Below are positions 1 through 6,695 of a stretch of DNA of 13,598 nucleotides, in pieces. Position 1 is the stretch's first letter, and every line of letters begins with the position of its first letter. The stretch lies in NCBI GenBank assembly GCA_023401045.1, contig JAEXEM010000138.1, forward strand, positions 1-13,598, in the 5' to 3' direction. The notes under the pieces are model-generated. The model did no database searches and was not told where the DNA came from. It was given only the letters and a program-made list of their open reading frames with translations. A program made the translations under genes and the position numbers. Source of the stretch: Actinomycetes bacterium. GTDB lineage: Bacteria; Actinomycetota; Actinomycetes; Actinomycetales; Cellulomonadaceae.

Positions 1-32
1 GCACCACGCGGGCCGCCCGCCGCGGACGGGTC

Positions 33-1088
33 TCAGTCCCGCTCGCCCGTGCCCTCGCTCCCCTCGGGGGCGTCGCGGTGCACGCCGAGCGTCGCCTCCT
101 GGGAGGACACCGCCGCCAGCGCGTCCCGCCTCGTGCGACGTAGCGACAGGACCGTCGTGAGCGTGAGCGTGACGATGATGAACCCGAGGGAGACCCACGT
201 GTTGATCTCGGGCACCGCCGTCACGTGCTCACCGCCGTTGATGAACGGCAGCTCGTTGGTGTGCAGCGCGTGGATGACGAGCTTGACGCCGATGAACGCG
301 AGGATCGCACCGAGGCCGTACGACAGGTAGACGAGCTTGTCGAGCAGGCCGTCGATGAGGAAGAAGAGCTGGCGCAGGCCGAGCAGCGAGAACGCGTTGG
401 CGGTGAAGACGAGGTACGTCTCCTGCGTGAGCCCGAAGATCGCGGGGATCGAGTCGACGGCGAAGATGATGTCCGCGGTGCCGATCGCGATCATGACGAT
501 GAGCATCGGCGTGATGAACCGCTTTCCGTCACGACGCACGGTGAGGCGGTCACCGACGTAGTCGTCGGTCGTCGGGAACGCCCGGCGGGTCCAGCGCAGC
601 ACGGCGTTCTCGTGGAACTCGCCCTCGGCCTCGCTGCCCGAGCGGATCTGCGTCCAGGCGGTGTAGAGGAGGAACCCGCCGAAGATGTAGAAGATCCACG
701 AGAGGTTCTCGATCATCGCGGCGCCGAGGAAGATGAAGACCGTCCGCAGGACGAGCGCGATGGTGATGCCGATGAGCAGCACCTTCTGCTGGAAGCGCCG
801 GGGGACGCGGAAGCTCGCCATGATGAGGACGAAGACGAAGAGGTTGTCGACCGACAGGCTCTTCTCCGTCACGTACCCGGCGAAGTACTCCGCACCGTAG
901 GTGTGGCCCCAGACGGCCCACACGACGACGCCGAACACGAGGGCCACCCCGACGTAGGCGGCCGACCACAGGGCCGACTCGCGCAGCGTCGGCTCGTGCG
1001 GCGAGCGCACGTGCCCGACGTAGTCGACGAGCAGCATGACGATGATGGCGGCGACGGTGATCGCCCACACCCAGACAGGAACATCCAA
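33..1088 (-). CDS. TerC/Alx family integral membrane protein, probable Mn2+ exporter
   Basis: This is a 351-residue polytopic membrane protein of the TerC/Alx family. Alx-type members are known or proposed to export manganese across the cytoplasmic membrane. About eight or nine hydrophobic segments are visible: roughly residues 4-24, 40-60, 80-95, 102-125, 130-145, 193-215, 222-245, 253-275 and 297-315. Two family acidic motifs lie in membrane segments: E75-KSLSVDN82 and D206-IIFAVDSIPA, with D81, D206 and D212 as likely metal ligands. The C-terminus from about residue 317 is a charged cytoplasmic tail. The start is TTG at 1088, chosen because GGAGG (1101-1097) sits 8 nt upstream. The frame stays open to 1295, but that part overlaps the riboswitch, and the first in-frame ATG would delete half of the first membrane segment. 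The riboswitch at 1122-1246 strongly supports a manganese role. The family call is sure; the substrate is inferred. Confidence 0.93.
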   Translation of the reverse strand: MDVPVWVWAITVAAIIVMLLVDYVGHVRSPHEPTLRESALWSAAYVGVALVFGVVVWAVWGHTYGAEYFAGYVTEKSLSVDNLFVFVLIMASFRVPRRFQQKVLLIGITIALVLRTVFIFLGAAMIENLSWIFYIFGGFLLYTAWTQIRSGSEAEGEFHENAVLRWTRRAFPTTDDYVGDRLTVRRDGKRFITPMLIVMIAIGTADIIFAVDSIPAIFGLTQETYLVFTANAFSLLGLRQLFFLIDGLLDKLVYLSYGLGAILAFIGVKLVIHALHTNELPFINGGEHVTAVPEINTWVSLGFIIVTLTLTTVLSLRRTRRDALAAVSSQEATLGVHRDAPEGSEGTGERD

Positions 1089-1093
1089 CGGAC

Positions 1094-1130
1094 AGACCTC
1101 CGCAACGGCACGACTCGATGACGGAGGTCT
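1094..1130 (-). promoter_or_regulatory. Shine-Dalgarno-sequestering hairpin of the TerC leader
   Basis: AGACCTCCG (1130-1122) and CGGAGGTCT (1102-1094) form a perfect 9-bp inverted repeat with a 19-nt loop. The second arm contains the GGAGG ribosome binding site; the first arm is also the 3' strand of riboswitch helix P1. The two pairings are mutually exclusive. Ligand binding that stabilises P1 would therefore free the ribosome binding site. The complementarity is seen directly; the switching mechanism is inferred. Confidence 0.7.
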
Positions 1131-1246
1131 CTTCCGCCGACGAACCCGTGCCCGTGGAGCCGGGCGGTGCGTGCGGCCGACGTCACCGGGCCGACAACGG
1201 TGCCGGCCGTGATGACGATGACGTCGCGGGGAGTACTCCCCTCCGC
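1122..1246 (-). ncRNA. yybP-ykoY manganese riboswitch in the TerC leader
   Basis: Read on the minus strand, the leader has the conserved yybP-ykoY blocks in order. The 5' strand of helix P1 is CGGAGG (1245-1240). It runs into the GGGGAGTA loop signature (about 1241-1234), then CATCGTCA (1220-1213), a GC-rich middle hairpin region, and finally the AGACC loop signature (1130-1126). That signature runs into the 3' P1 strand CCTCCG (1127-1122). This class binds Mn2+ between the two conserved loops and commonly precedes TerC/alx, yybP/mntP and P-type ATPase genes; here the downstream gene is TerC family. The same AGACCTCCG strand is perfectly complementary to the Shine-Dalgarno region of the gene (1102-1094), which suggests translational control. 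The boundaries are approximate. The call rests on motif recognition, not a covariance search. Confidence 0.88.
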
Positions 1247-1251
1247 GGAGA

Positions 1252-1257
1252 ACTATA
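1252..1257 (-). promoter_or_regulatory. -10 element of the TerC promoter
   Basis: TATAGT on the minus strand (1257-1252) matches the sigma-A type -10 consensus and stands out in very GC-rich DNA. A transcription start about 7 nt downstream would fall near 1245, exactly at the first base of riboswitch helix P1. The expected -35 position (about 1280-1275, GGGCGC) does not match TTGACA, so the promoter would rely on its -10 element or on an activator. Confidence 0.6.
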
Positions 1258-1333
1258 GGTGACGGCCGAGGAGGGCGCCCCGTCACCCGTCGCACCCCTC
1301 GGAACCGACCGAGCGCGGACGGCCCGTGCGCGT

Positions 1334-1360
1334 CGACGGTCTGCAGCCGGCGGACCGTCG
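1334..1360 (-). terminator. Hairpin downstream of uvrB, possible terminator
   Basis: CGACGGTC (1334-1341) and GACCGTCG (1353-1360) make a perfect 8-bp stem around an 11-nt loop, 35 bp beyond the uvrB stop codon. No U-tract follows, so this would be a U-less hairpin terminator of the kind reported in actinobacteria, or simply an mRNA 3'-end stabiliser. It separates uvrB from the TerC promoter. Confidence 0.45.
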
Positions 1361-1395
1361 GTGCTCCCTCGGGGTGGGGCTGCGGCTCGTACGTG

Positions 1396-3501
1396 TCAGG
1401 CGGTGGCGGCCTGCATCTGGCGGAGCTCCTTCTTCAGGCCCGAGATCTCGTCGCGCAGACGCGCGGCGAGCTCGAACTGCAGCTCGCCGGCCGCCGCGTG
1501 CATCTGCTCGGTGAGCTGCTGGATGAGGTCGGCGAGCTCGTGCGCGGCCGCGCCCGTCAGCCTGGTGCGCTCGTCCTGCACCGCGGGCCGAGAGCCGAGA
1601 CCCGGGACGGGCGCCTTGCCGCGGCTCGCCTGCCGCCCGGCACCGCCGAGCAGCTCGGCGGTGTCGGCGTCCTCGCGCGCGAGCATGTCGGTGATGTCGC
1701 CGATGCGCTTGCGCAGCGGCTGCGGGTCGATGCCGTGCTCGAGGTTGTAGGCGATCTGCTTCTCGCGCCGGCGGTCGGTCTCGTCGAGGGCCTGGCGCAT
1801 CGCGGGGGTGATGCTGTCGGCGTACATGTGCACCTCGCCCGACACGTTGCGGGCGGCGCGGCCGATCGTCTGGATGAGCGACTTGCCGGAGCGGAGGAAG
1901 CCCTCCTTGTCGGCGTCGAGGATCGCGACGAGCGAGACCTCGGGCAGGTCGAGGCCCTCGCGCAGGAGGTTGATGCCGACGAGGACGTCGTACTCGCCGA
2001 GGCGCAGCTCGCGCAGCAGCTCGACGCGACGCAGCGTGTCGACCTCCGAGTGCAGGTACCGCACCCGCACGCCCTTCTCGAGGAGGTAGTCGGTGAGGTC
2101 CTCGGCCATCTTCTTCGTCAGCGTCGTCACGAGGACGCGCTCGTCCTTCTCGACACGGTCGCGGATCTCGCCGAGCAGGTCGTCGATCTGACCCTTCGTC
2201 GGCTTGACGACGACCTGCGGGTCGACGAGGCCGGTGGGGCGGATGATCTGCTCGACGACGCCGTCCGACATCGACAGCTCGTAGTCGCCGGGGGTCGCCG
2301 ACAGGTAGACCGTCTGCCCGATCCGCTCGACGAACTCCTCCCAGCGCAGCGGCCGGTTGTCGACCGCGCTCGGCAGGCGGAAGCCGTGGTCGACGAGGGA
2401 CCGCTTGCGTGACATGTCGCCCTCGTACATCGCGCCGATCTGCGGCACCGTCACGTGGGACTCGTCGATGACGAGGAGGAAGTCCTCGGGGAAGTAGTCG
2501 AGCAGGGTGTTGGGCGCGGAGCCGGGGCTGCGGCCGTCGATGTGCCGCGAGTAGTTCTCGATCCCCGAGCACGAGCCGACCTGGCGCATCATCTCGATGT
2601 CGTACGTCGTGCGCATCTGCAGACGCTGCGCCTCGAGCAGCTTGTTCTGCCGCTCGAGCTCGGCGAGGCGCTGCTCGAGCTCGGCCTCGATGCCGGTGAT
2701 CGCGCGCTCCATGCGCTCGGGGCCGGCGACGTAGTGGGTGGCCGGGAACACGTGCACCTGGTGCTCCGAACGCACGACCTCACCGGTGAGCGGGTGCAGC
2801 GTGGCGATCGCCTCGATCTCGTCACCGAACATCTCGATGCGGATCGCCATCTCCTCGTAGACCGGGATGATCTCGATCGTGTCGCCGCGCACCCGGAACG
2901 TCCCGCGCGTGAACGCCATGTCGTTGCGCGTGTACTGCATGGTGACGAACCTGCGCAGCAGCTGGTCGCGGTCGACCTGGTCCCCGACGGACAGGGTGAC
3001 CATCCGGTCGACGTACTCCTGGGGCGTGCCGAGGCCGTAGATGCACGAGACCGTCGCGACCACGACGACGTCGCGCCGCGTGAGCAGCGAGCTCGTCGCC
3101 GAGTGCCGCAGCCGCTCGACCTCCTCGTTGATCGAGGAGTCCTTCTCGATGTACGTGTCCGTCTGCGCGATGTACGCCTCGGGCTGGTAGTAGTCGTAGT
3201 ACGAGACGAAGTACTCGACGGCGTTGTTCGGCAGCAGCTCGCGGAACTCCGTGGCGAGCTGCGCGGCGAGGGTCTTGTTCGGGGCCATGACGAGGGTCGG
3301 GCGCTGCAGGCGCTCGATGAGCCAGGCCGTCGTCGCGGACTTGCCCGTGCCGGTCGCCCCGAGGAGGACGACGTCCTTCTCGCCGGCCTGGATGCGCTCG
3401 GCGAGCTCGGCGATCGCGGTCGGCTGGTCACCGCTCGGGGTGTACTCGGACACCACCTCGAACGGCGCGACGGTCCGCTGCAGGTCGGTGACGGGACGCA
3501 T
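1396..3501 (-). CDS. uvrB: UvrABC system protein B
   Basis: UvrB is the damage-verifying helicase-like subunit of cytoplasmic nucleotide excision repair. It is loaded by UvrA and then binds UvrC for dual incision. At 701 residues it has full family length. Visible landmarks are Walker A GATGTGKS (48-55), the aromatic beta-hairpin that clamps DNA ([14 protein letters not shown], 97-110), the [10 protein letters not shown] motif (151-160), the DESH Walker B box (346-349), the SATPGD motif (401-406), helicase motif [14 protein letters not shown] (541-552), and a C-terminal UVR domain (about 655-692) for UvrC/UvrA contact. The ATG at 3501 gives the standard actinobacterial N-terminus [10 protein letters not shown]. 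No Shine-Dalgarno sequence precedes it; instead TACCGT ends 6 nt upstream, suggesting a leaderless mRNA. A LexA box was not found. Confidence 0.98.
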   Translation of the reverse strand: MRPVTDLQRTVAPFEVVSEYTPSGDQPTAIAELAERIQAGEKDVVLLGATGTGKSATTAWLIERLQRPTLVMAPNKTLAAQLATEFRELLPNNAVEYFVSYYDYYQPEAYIAQTDTYIEKDSSINEEVERLRHSATSSLLTRRDVVVVATVSCIYGLGTPQEYVDRMVTLSVGDQVDRDQLLRRFVTMQYTRNDMAFTRGTFRVRGDTIEIIPVYEEMAIRIEMFGDEIEAIATLHPLTGEVVRSEHQVHVFPATHYVAGPERMERAITGIEAELEQRLAELERQNKLLEAQRLQMRTTYDIEMMRQVGSCSGIENYSRHIDGRSPGSAPNTLLDYFPEDFLLVIDESHVTVPQIGAMYEGDMSRKRSLVDHGFRLPSAVDNRPLRWEEFVERIGQTVYLSATPGDYELSMSDGVVEQIIRPTGLVDPQVVVKPTKGQIDDLLGEIRDRVEKDERVLVTTLTKKMAEDLTDYLLEKGVRVRYLHSEVDTLRRVELLRELRLGEYDVLVGINLLREGLDLPEVSLVAILDADKEGFLRSGKSLIQTIGRAARNVSGEVHMYADSITPAMRQALDETDRRREKQIAYNLEHGIDPQPLRKRIGDITDMLAREDADTAELLGGAGRQASRGKAPVPGLGSRPAVQDERTRLTGAAAHELADLIQQLTEQMHAAAGELQFELAARLRDEISGLKKELRQMQAATA

Positions 3502-3507
3502 GTGCCC

Positions 3508-3513
3508 ACGGTA
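3508..3513 (-). promoter_or_regulatory. Candidate -10 element giving a leaderless uvrB transcript
   Basis: TACCGT (3513-3508) fits the actinobacterial TANNNT -10 pattern and ends 6 nt before the uvrB ATG. Transcription would begin at or beside the A of the start codon. The lack of any purine-rich Shine-Dalgarno sequence here is consistent with this. No convincing -35 is seen about 17 bp upstream. Confidence 0.45.
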
Positions 3514-3543
3514 CGACCCGCCACCGACATCGGGCGCGCGGCA

Positions 3544-3559
3544 CCGGGCGGGCGCCCGG
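3544..3559 (-). terminator. GC hairpin between the unknown gene and uvrB
   Basis: CCGGGC (3544-3549) and GCCCGG (3554-3559) form a perfect 6-bp stem with a 4-nt loop, 20 bp after the stop codon of the small upstream gene. It lacks a U-tract. It could end transcription of the upstream gene or be part of the uvrB promoter region; in such GC-rich DNA a short stem like this can also occur by chance. Confidence 0.3.
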
Positions 3560-3579
3560 ACCGTGGCCGGGGAGGGAGG

Positions 3580-4026
3580 TCAGTCGCCGCTGAACGAGAC
3601 GTTGACCGTCGGGTCCGCGGCCCGCAGCATCCGGGCGTACGTCTCCATGAACGTCCGGTAGGCGCTGAAGCCGGCGATCTTGCGCCGCGGCACCGGCACG
3701 AGCGCACTCATGCCCGAGGACTTCACCGTGTAGCTCGTGATGACCGTGCGCACCGTCACCCGACCCACCGCGCGGTCGACCTCGACGTCGAAGTGGAGGA
3801 CCGGCTCGTTGCCCTCGCGCACCATGTCACGGACGGTGAAGGAGAGCTTGTTCGCGCTGCGCTCCCCCGGCCGCAGCCAGCCCTCGCGGTCCTCGACCGC
3901 GGTCGACGCCTGCACGGCGATCTCGAGCACCTGCACGGCTGTGAGGGCCCCCGTGGCGACCGACACCGAGGCCTTGGACTGCAGCGGACGCGCCTCCCAC
4001 CCGCTCCCGACCGACTGCAGTGCCAT
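3580..4026 (-). CDS. Conserved-looking hypothetical protein, 148 residues
   Basis: I do not recognise this family. The protein is soluble by appearance, with no signal peptide, membrane segment, cysteine cluster or nucleotide-binding motif. The middle (about residues 55-110) alternates hydrophobic and polar residues in short strands (VLHFDVEVDR, GRVTVRTVITSYTVKSS). A C-terminal segment (IAGFSAYRTFMETYARMLRAAD, about 117-138) looks helical. The overall look is a compact alpha/beta fold. The start is ATG at 4026, preceded by GGAGGA with a short spacer of about 4 nt; an upstream in-frame ATG at 4095 would add an Arg-rich stretch typical of non-coding GC-rich DNA. It lies between coaE and uvrB with 177 and 78 bp gaps, so it is probably its own transcription unit. 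Coding reality is supported by low-GC second codon positions and the clear ribosome binding site. Confidence 0.75.
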   Translation of the reverse strand: MALQSVGSGWEARPLQSKASVSVATGALTAVQVLEIAVQASTAVEDREGWLRPGERSANKLSFTVRDMVREGNEPVLHFDVEVDRAVGRVTVRTVITSYTVKSSGMSALVPVPRRKIAGFSAYRTFMETYARMLRAADPTVNVSFSGD

Positions 4027-4146
4027 CGTTCCTCCGGCTACGTCGACGCGCACCACCCTTCGGCGGCACGAGGACCCGACTGTGCGTCCCGACATGTGAT
4101 CGGCGCCCGAGGCCCGGACCTCGCGTGCCTGAGGACCGGATTCACT

Positions 4147-4166
4147 CGTTCGCGCCGTTGCGAACG
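4147..4166 (-). terminator. Hairpin downstream of coaE, possible terminator
   Basis: CGTTCGC (4147-4153) and GCGAACG (4160-4166) form a perfect 7-bp stem with a 6-nt loop, 37 bp after the coaE stop. No U-tract follows. The rest of the 4027-4203 gap holds only the ribosome binding site of the next gene and no recognisable promoter elements. Confidence 0.45.
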
Positions 4167-4203
4167 GTCTGACGGAGGAACTGTACGCCCGTCCACGGCC
4201 CGG

Positions 4204-4833
4204 CTACAGCACCTCGGCCGCACGCTCCTGCTCGACCTGCGCGCTCAGCCGCTCCCACAGCGCGTCCACCTGGCGCTCGAGGTCCTGCTCCGCCCCGGCG
4301 CCGTCGAGCACGGCGTCCGCGGCCGCGAGCCGCTCGTCGTCGCCGGCCTGCGCGGCGACCCGGGCGCGCGCGTCCTCCGGGGCCATGCCACGGGTGCGCA
4401 CGAGCCGGTCGACCCGCAGCGCCGCCGGGGCGTGGACGACGACGACCATGTGGAACCGGCCGGCCTGGCCCGTCTCGACGAGCAGCGGGATGTCGTGGAC
4501 GACGACGGCGGCCGGGTCGAGCGCGACCGCGGCGGCCTCCCGCTCGGCCGAGAGCCGACGGACCTCGGGGTGGACGATCGCGTCGAGCCGCGCACGCGCC
4601 TGCGGGTCGGAGAAGACGACGCGTGCGAGTGCGGGTCGGTCGAGCGTCCCGTCGGGGAGCAGCACGCCCGCACCGAACGCCTCGACGACCTCGTCGAGGC
4701 CCGTGCTTCCGGGCGCGACGGCCTCCCGGGCGAGCACGTCGGCGTCGACGACCACCGCCCCCCGCTCGGCGAACCTCCTCGCCGCGACGGACTTGCCCGC
4801 ACCGATGCCGCCGGTCAGCCCGATCCTCTGCAT
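4204..4833 (-). CDS. coaE: Dephospho-CoA kinase
   Basis: CoaE performs the last step of coenzyme A synthesis, phosphorylating the 3'-hydroxyl of the ribose of dephospho-CoA with ATP in the cytoplasm. The 209-residue length is normal for the single-domain enzyme. The P-loop GGIGAGKS spans residues 8-15 at the very N-terminus. It is followed by the conserved VVDADVLAREAV segment (about 28-39; the DAD is a family signature), the IVHPEVR motif (about 86-92), VVVHDIPLLVETG (about 109-121) in the CoA-binding region, and an Arg-rich lid (RVDRLVRTRG, about 140-149). The ATG at 4833 has only a weak GGGG ribosome binding site close by, but the start is fixed by the P-loop position. It lies 147 bp downstream of rpsA, beyond a strong hairpin and a homopolymer tract. 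Confidence 0.97.
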   Translation of the reverse strand: MQRIGLTGGIGAGKSVAARRFAERGAVVVDADVLAREAVAPGSTGLDEVVEAFGAGVLLPDGTLDRPALARVVFSDPQARARLDAIVHPEVRRLSAEREAAAVALDPAAVVVHDIPLLVETGQAGRFHMVVVVHAPAALRVDRLVRTRGMAPEDARARVAAQAGDDERLAAADAVLDGAGAEQDLERQVDALWERLSAQVEQERAAEVL

Positions 4834-4905
4834 CGCCCCATCGTGCCGGGACCTCGCCGACGACGCGAACCGCCGGCCCGCCGCACCGGCCCTGGGACGC
4901 CGCCC

Positions 4906-4934
4906 GGGGGGCCCCCCCCCCGGGGGGGGGGGGG
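4906..4934. repeat. G6-C10-G13 homopolymer tract
   Basis: On the plus strand, six G (4906-4911), ten C (4912-4921) and thirteen G (4922-4934) run without interruption, then C and GGG. The tract is self-complementary and could fold as a G/C hairpin or, on single strands, as a G-quadruplex. It lies in the rpsA-coaE gap and touches no coding sequence. Such tracts are prone to slippage in the cell and to length errors in sequencing and assembly. Confidence 0.9.
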
Positions 4935-4952
4935 CGGGCCGTCGTGAGCCGT

Positions 4953-4980
4953 CGTCGTGCGGGACAGGTCCCGCGCGACG
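4953..4980 (-). terminator. Strong hairpin directly after the rpsA stop, probable terminator
   Basis: CGTCG (4953-4957) pairs with CGACG (4976-4980), and GCGGGAC (4959-4965) pairs with GTCCCGC (4968-4974). Twelve base pairs are interrupted by one mismatch (4958/4975), with a tiny apical loop at 4966-4967. The structure begins at the base next to the rpsA stop codon. There is no U-tract; the GC homopolymer at 4906-4934 follows 18 bp further on. Confidence 0.6.
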
Positions 4981-6450
4981 TCAGTTGCCCGTGAGCTTCT
5001 CGCGCAGCGCGGCGAGCGCCTCGTCCGACGCGAGCGTGCCCGTGGCCTCCTCGGGGGCCGACGAGTACGAGGACGCCGTGGCGACGGCGCCGCTGTCGGT
5101 CGTCTGGGCCTCGGCGTCCGCCTGGGCCGCCGCGGCGACCTGCTTGCGGTGCGCCTCCCAGCGCGCGTGCGCGGCCGCGTACTGGGCCTCCCACGCCTCG
5201 CGCTGGGCCTCGAAGCCCTCGAGCCACTCGTTCGTCGTCGGGTCGAAGCCCTCGGGGTACTTGTAGTTCCCCTGCTCGTCGTACTCGGCCGCCATGCCGT
5301 ACAGCGCGGGGTCGAAGTCGTCCGACTCGGGGTCGAAGCCCTCGTTCGCCTGCTTGAGCGACAGCGAGATGCGGCGACGCTCGAGGTCGATGTCGATGAC
5401 CTTGACGAAGACGTCGTCGCCGACCTGCACGACCTGCTCCGGGATCTCGACGTGGCGCACGGCCAGCTCCGAGATGTGGACGAGGCCCTCGATGCCGTCC
5501 TCGACGCGCACGAACGCACCGAACGGGACGAGCTTGGTGACCTTGCCGGGGACGACCTGGCCGATGGCGTGCGTCCGGGCGAACGCCTGCCACGGGTCCT
5601 CCTGCGTCGCCTTGAGCGACAGGGAGACGCGCTCGCGGTCGAAGTCGACCTCGAGCACCTCGACCGTGACCTCCTGGCCGACCTCGACGACCTCGGACGG
5701 GTGGTCGATGTGCTTCCAGGACAGCTCGGAGACGTGCACGAGCCCGTCCACGCCGCCGAGGTCGACGAACGCACCGAAGTTGACGATCGAGGACACGACA
5801 CCGGGCCGGACCTGGCCCTTCTGCAGCGTCTGCAGGAAGGTGGAGCGCACCTCCGACTGCGTCTGCTCGAGCCACGCACGCCGCGACAGCACGACGTTGT
5901 TGCGGTTCTTGTCGAGCTCGATGATCTTCGCCTCGATCTCCTTGCCGACGTACGGCTGGAGGTCGCGGACACGACGCATCTCGACGAGCGACGCCGGGAG
6001 GAAGCCGCGCAGACCGATGTCGAGGATGAGGCCGCCCTTGACGACCTCGATGACGGTGCCGGTGACGACGCCGTCCTCCTCCTTGATCTTCTCGATCGTG
6101 CCCCACGCCCGCTCGTACTGAGCGCGCTTCTTGGACAGGATCAGCCGGCCTTCCTTGTCCTCCTTCTGGAGGACCAGGGCCTCGACCTCGTCGCCGACCT
6201 TGACGACCTCACCGGGGTCCACGTCGTGCTTGATGGACAGCTCACGGGAGGGGATGACGCCCTCGGTCTTGTAACCGATGTCGAGCAGGACCTCGTCACG
6301 GTCGACCTTGACGATGGTGCCCTCGACGATGTCGCCATCGTTGAAGTACTTGATGGTGGCGTCGATCGCGGCGAGGAAGTCCTCGGCCGAACCGATGTCG
6401 TTCACCGCGACCTGCGGGCTGGCGGGCTTCGCGGGAGTGGAGATGCTCAT
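4981..6450 (-). CDS. rpsA: 30S ribosomal protein S1
   Basis: RpsA binds mRNA on the small ribosomal subunit and helps initiate translation on structured leaders. The 489-residue protein has four S1/OB-fold domains, at about residues 39-107, 125-190, 211-280 and 297-366, the usual actinobacterial count (six in E. coli). The third and fourth show the classic GAFVxLxxVDGLVHVSELS-type core (SIVNFGAFVDLGGVDGLVHV and LVPFGAFVRVEDGIEGLVHI). The tail from about 367 is acidic, Ala/Glu-rich and probably disordered. It contains two GFDP motifs (371 and 401) and Trp-rich WEA repeats. The ATG at 6450 gives MSISTPAKPA and has GGAG about 11 nt upstream, a long spacer. No upstream in-frame ATG, GTG or TTG is nearby. 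A long structured leader and its own promoter lie upstream. Confidence 0.98.
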   Translation of the reverse strand: MSISTPAKPASPQVAVNDIGSAEDFLAAIDATIKYFNDGDIVEGTIVKVDRDEVLLDIGYKTEGVIPSRELSIKHDVDPGEVVKVGDEVEALVLQKEDKEGRLILSKKRAQYERAWGTIEKIKEEDGVVTGTVIEVVKGGLILDIGLRGFLPASLVEMRRVRDLQPYVGKEIEAKIIELDKNRNNVVLSRRAWLEQTQSEVRSTFLQTLQKGQVRPGVVSSIVNFGAFVDLGGVDGLVHVSELSWKHIDHPSEVVEVGQEVTVEVLEVDFDRERVSLSLKATQEDPWQAFARTHAIGQVVPGKVTKLVPFGAFVRVEDGIEGLVHISELAVRHVEIPEQVVQVGDDVFVKVIDIDLERRRISLSLKQANEGFDPESDDFDPALYGMAAEYDEQGNYKYPEGFDPTTNEWLEGFEAQREAWEAQYAAAHARWEAHRKQVAAAAQADAEAQTTDSGAVATASSYSSAPEEATGTLASDEALAALREKLTGN

Positions 6451-6501
6451 GTAGTGGTGGGCTCCGATGCGGACAGGAAGTAGGTCGGACAGGGATGGGA
6501 C

Positions 6502-6542
6502 GTCGTGGTTCAACCACGACGACCGCCCGGGTGTTCCCGGGC
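6502..6542 (-). promoter_or_regulatory. Two tandem hairpins in the rpsA leader
   Basis: GTCGTGGTT (6502-6510) and AACCACGAC (6512-6520) are perfect complements around one base, effectively a 7-bp stem with a 5-nt loop. Four bases on, GCCCGGG (6525-6531) and CCCGGGC (6536-6542) form a 7-bp stem with a 4-nt loop. Both would lie in the rpsA 5' untranslated region, about 50-90 nt before the ATG. S1 is autoregulated through its own leader in E. coli; whether these stems do that here is inference. Confidence 0.55.
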
Positions 6543-6637
6543 TGCACCTCGACCGGCTCGCTGCGCCGCGGATGGTGACGCTGCGGGCCGGCGGACGTGC
6601 TCGTGGGGTCGCACGAGGGCGTGCGGCACCGCCGTCC

Positions 6638-6667
6638 ACCCTATCGGGTGGCCGCCCTGCTCGGCAA
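6638..6667 (-). promoter_or_regulatory. Candidate rpsA promoter
   Basis: TTGCCG (6667-6662) and TAGGGT (6643-6638), spaced by 18 bp, fit a sigma-A type actinobacterial promoter. Transcription would start near 6631, giving a leader of about 180 nt. The -10 lies inside a perfect palindrome, CCACCC-TATC-GGGTGG (6636-6651), which could be an operator. The -35 falls inside a larger inverted repeat, GGCCGCC (6650-6656) with GGCGGCC (6676-6682), that could instead serve as the pfkA terminator. Confidence 0.55.
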
Positions 6668-6682
6668 AGGCGGTCGGCGGCC
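6650..6682 (-). terminator. Inverted repeat just after pfkA, possible terminator
   Basis: GGCCGCC (6650-6656) and GGCGGCC (6676-6682) form a 7-bp stem with a 19-nt loop, 14 bp beyond the pfkA stop. There is no U-tract. It overlaps the candidate rpsA -35, so pfkA termination and rpsA initiation may be closely packed. Chance occurrence in GC-rich DNA cannot be excluded. Confidence 0.3.
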
Positions 6683-6695
6683 TCCGGCGCAGCCG

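Noticed and set aside
1..32. Terminator for the TerC gene (GCGGG-CCG-CCCGC at 8-20)
   Set aside because: A 5-bp stem with a 3-base loop and no U-tract is too common in such GC-rich sequence, and the window ends before its context can be judged.
3502..3579. SOS (LexA) box upstream of uvrB
   Set aside because: I looked for a CGAAC-N4-GTTCG type site and found none; the nearest similar bases, CGTTCGC-N6-GCGAACG at 4147-4166, are the opposite arrangement and lie after coaE.
2455..4947. An 830-codon open frame on the plus strand spanning uvrB, the unknown gene and coaE
   Set aside because: It lies antisense to well-recognised genes, crosses their intergenic gaps, and reads as an Arg/Asp/Glu-rich low-complexity product typical of shadow frames in GC-rich DNA.
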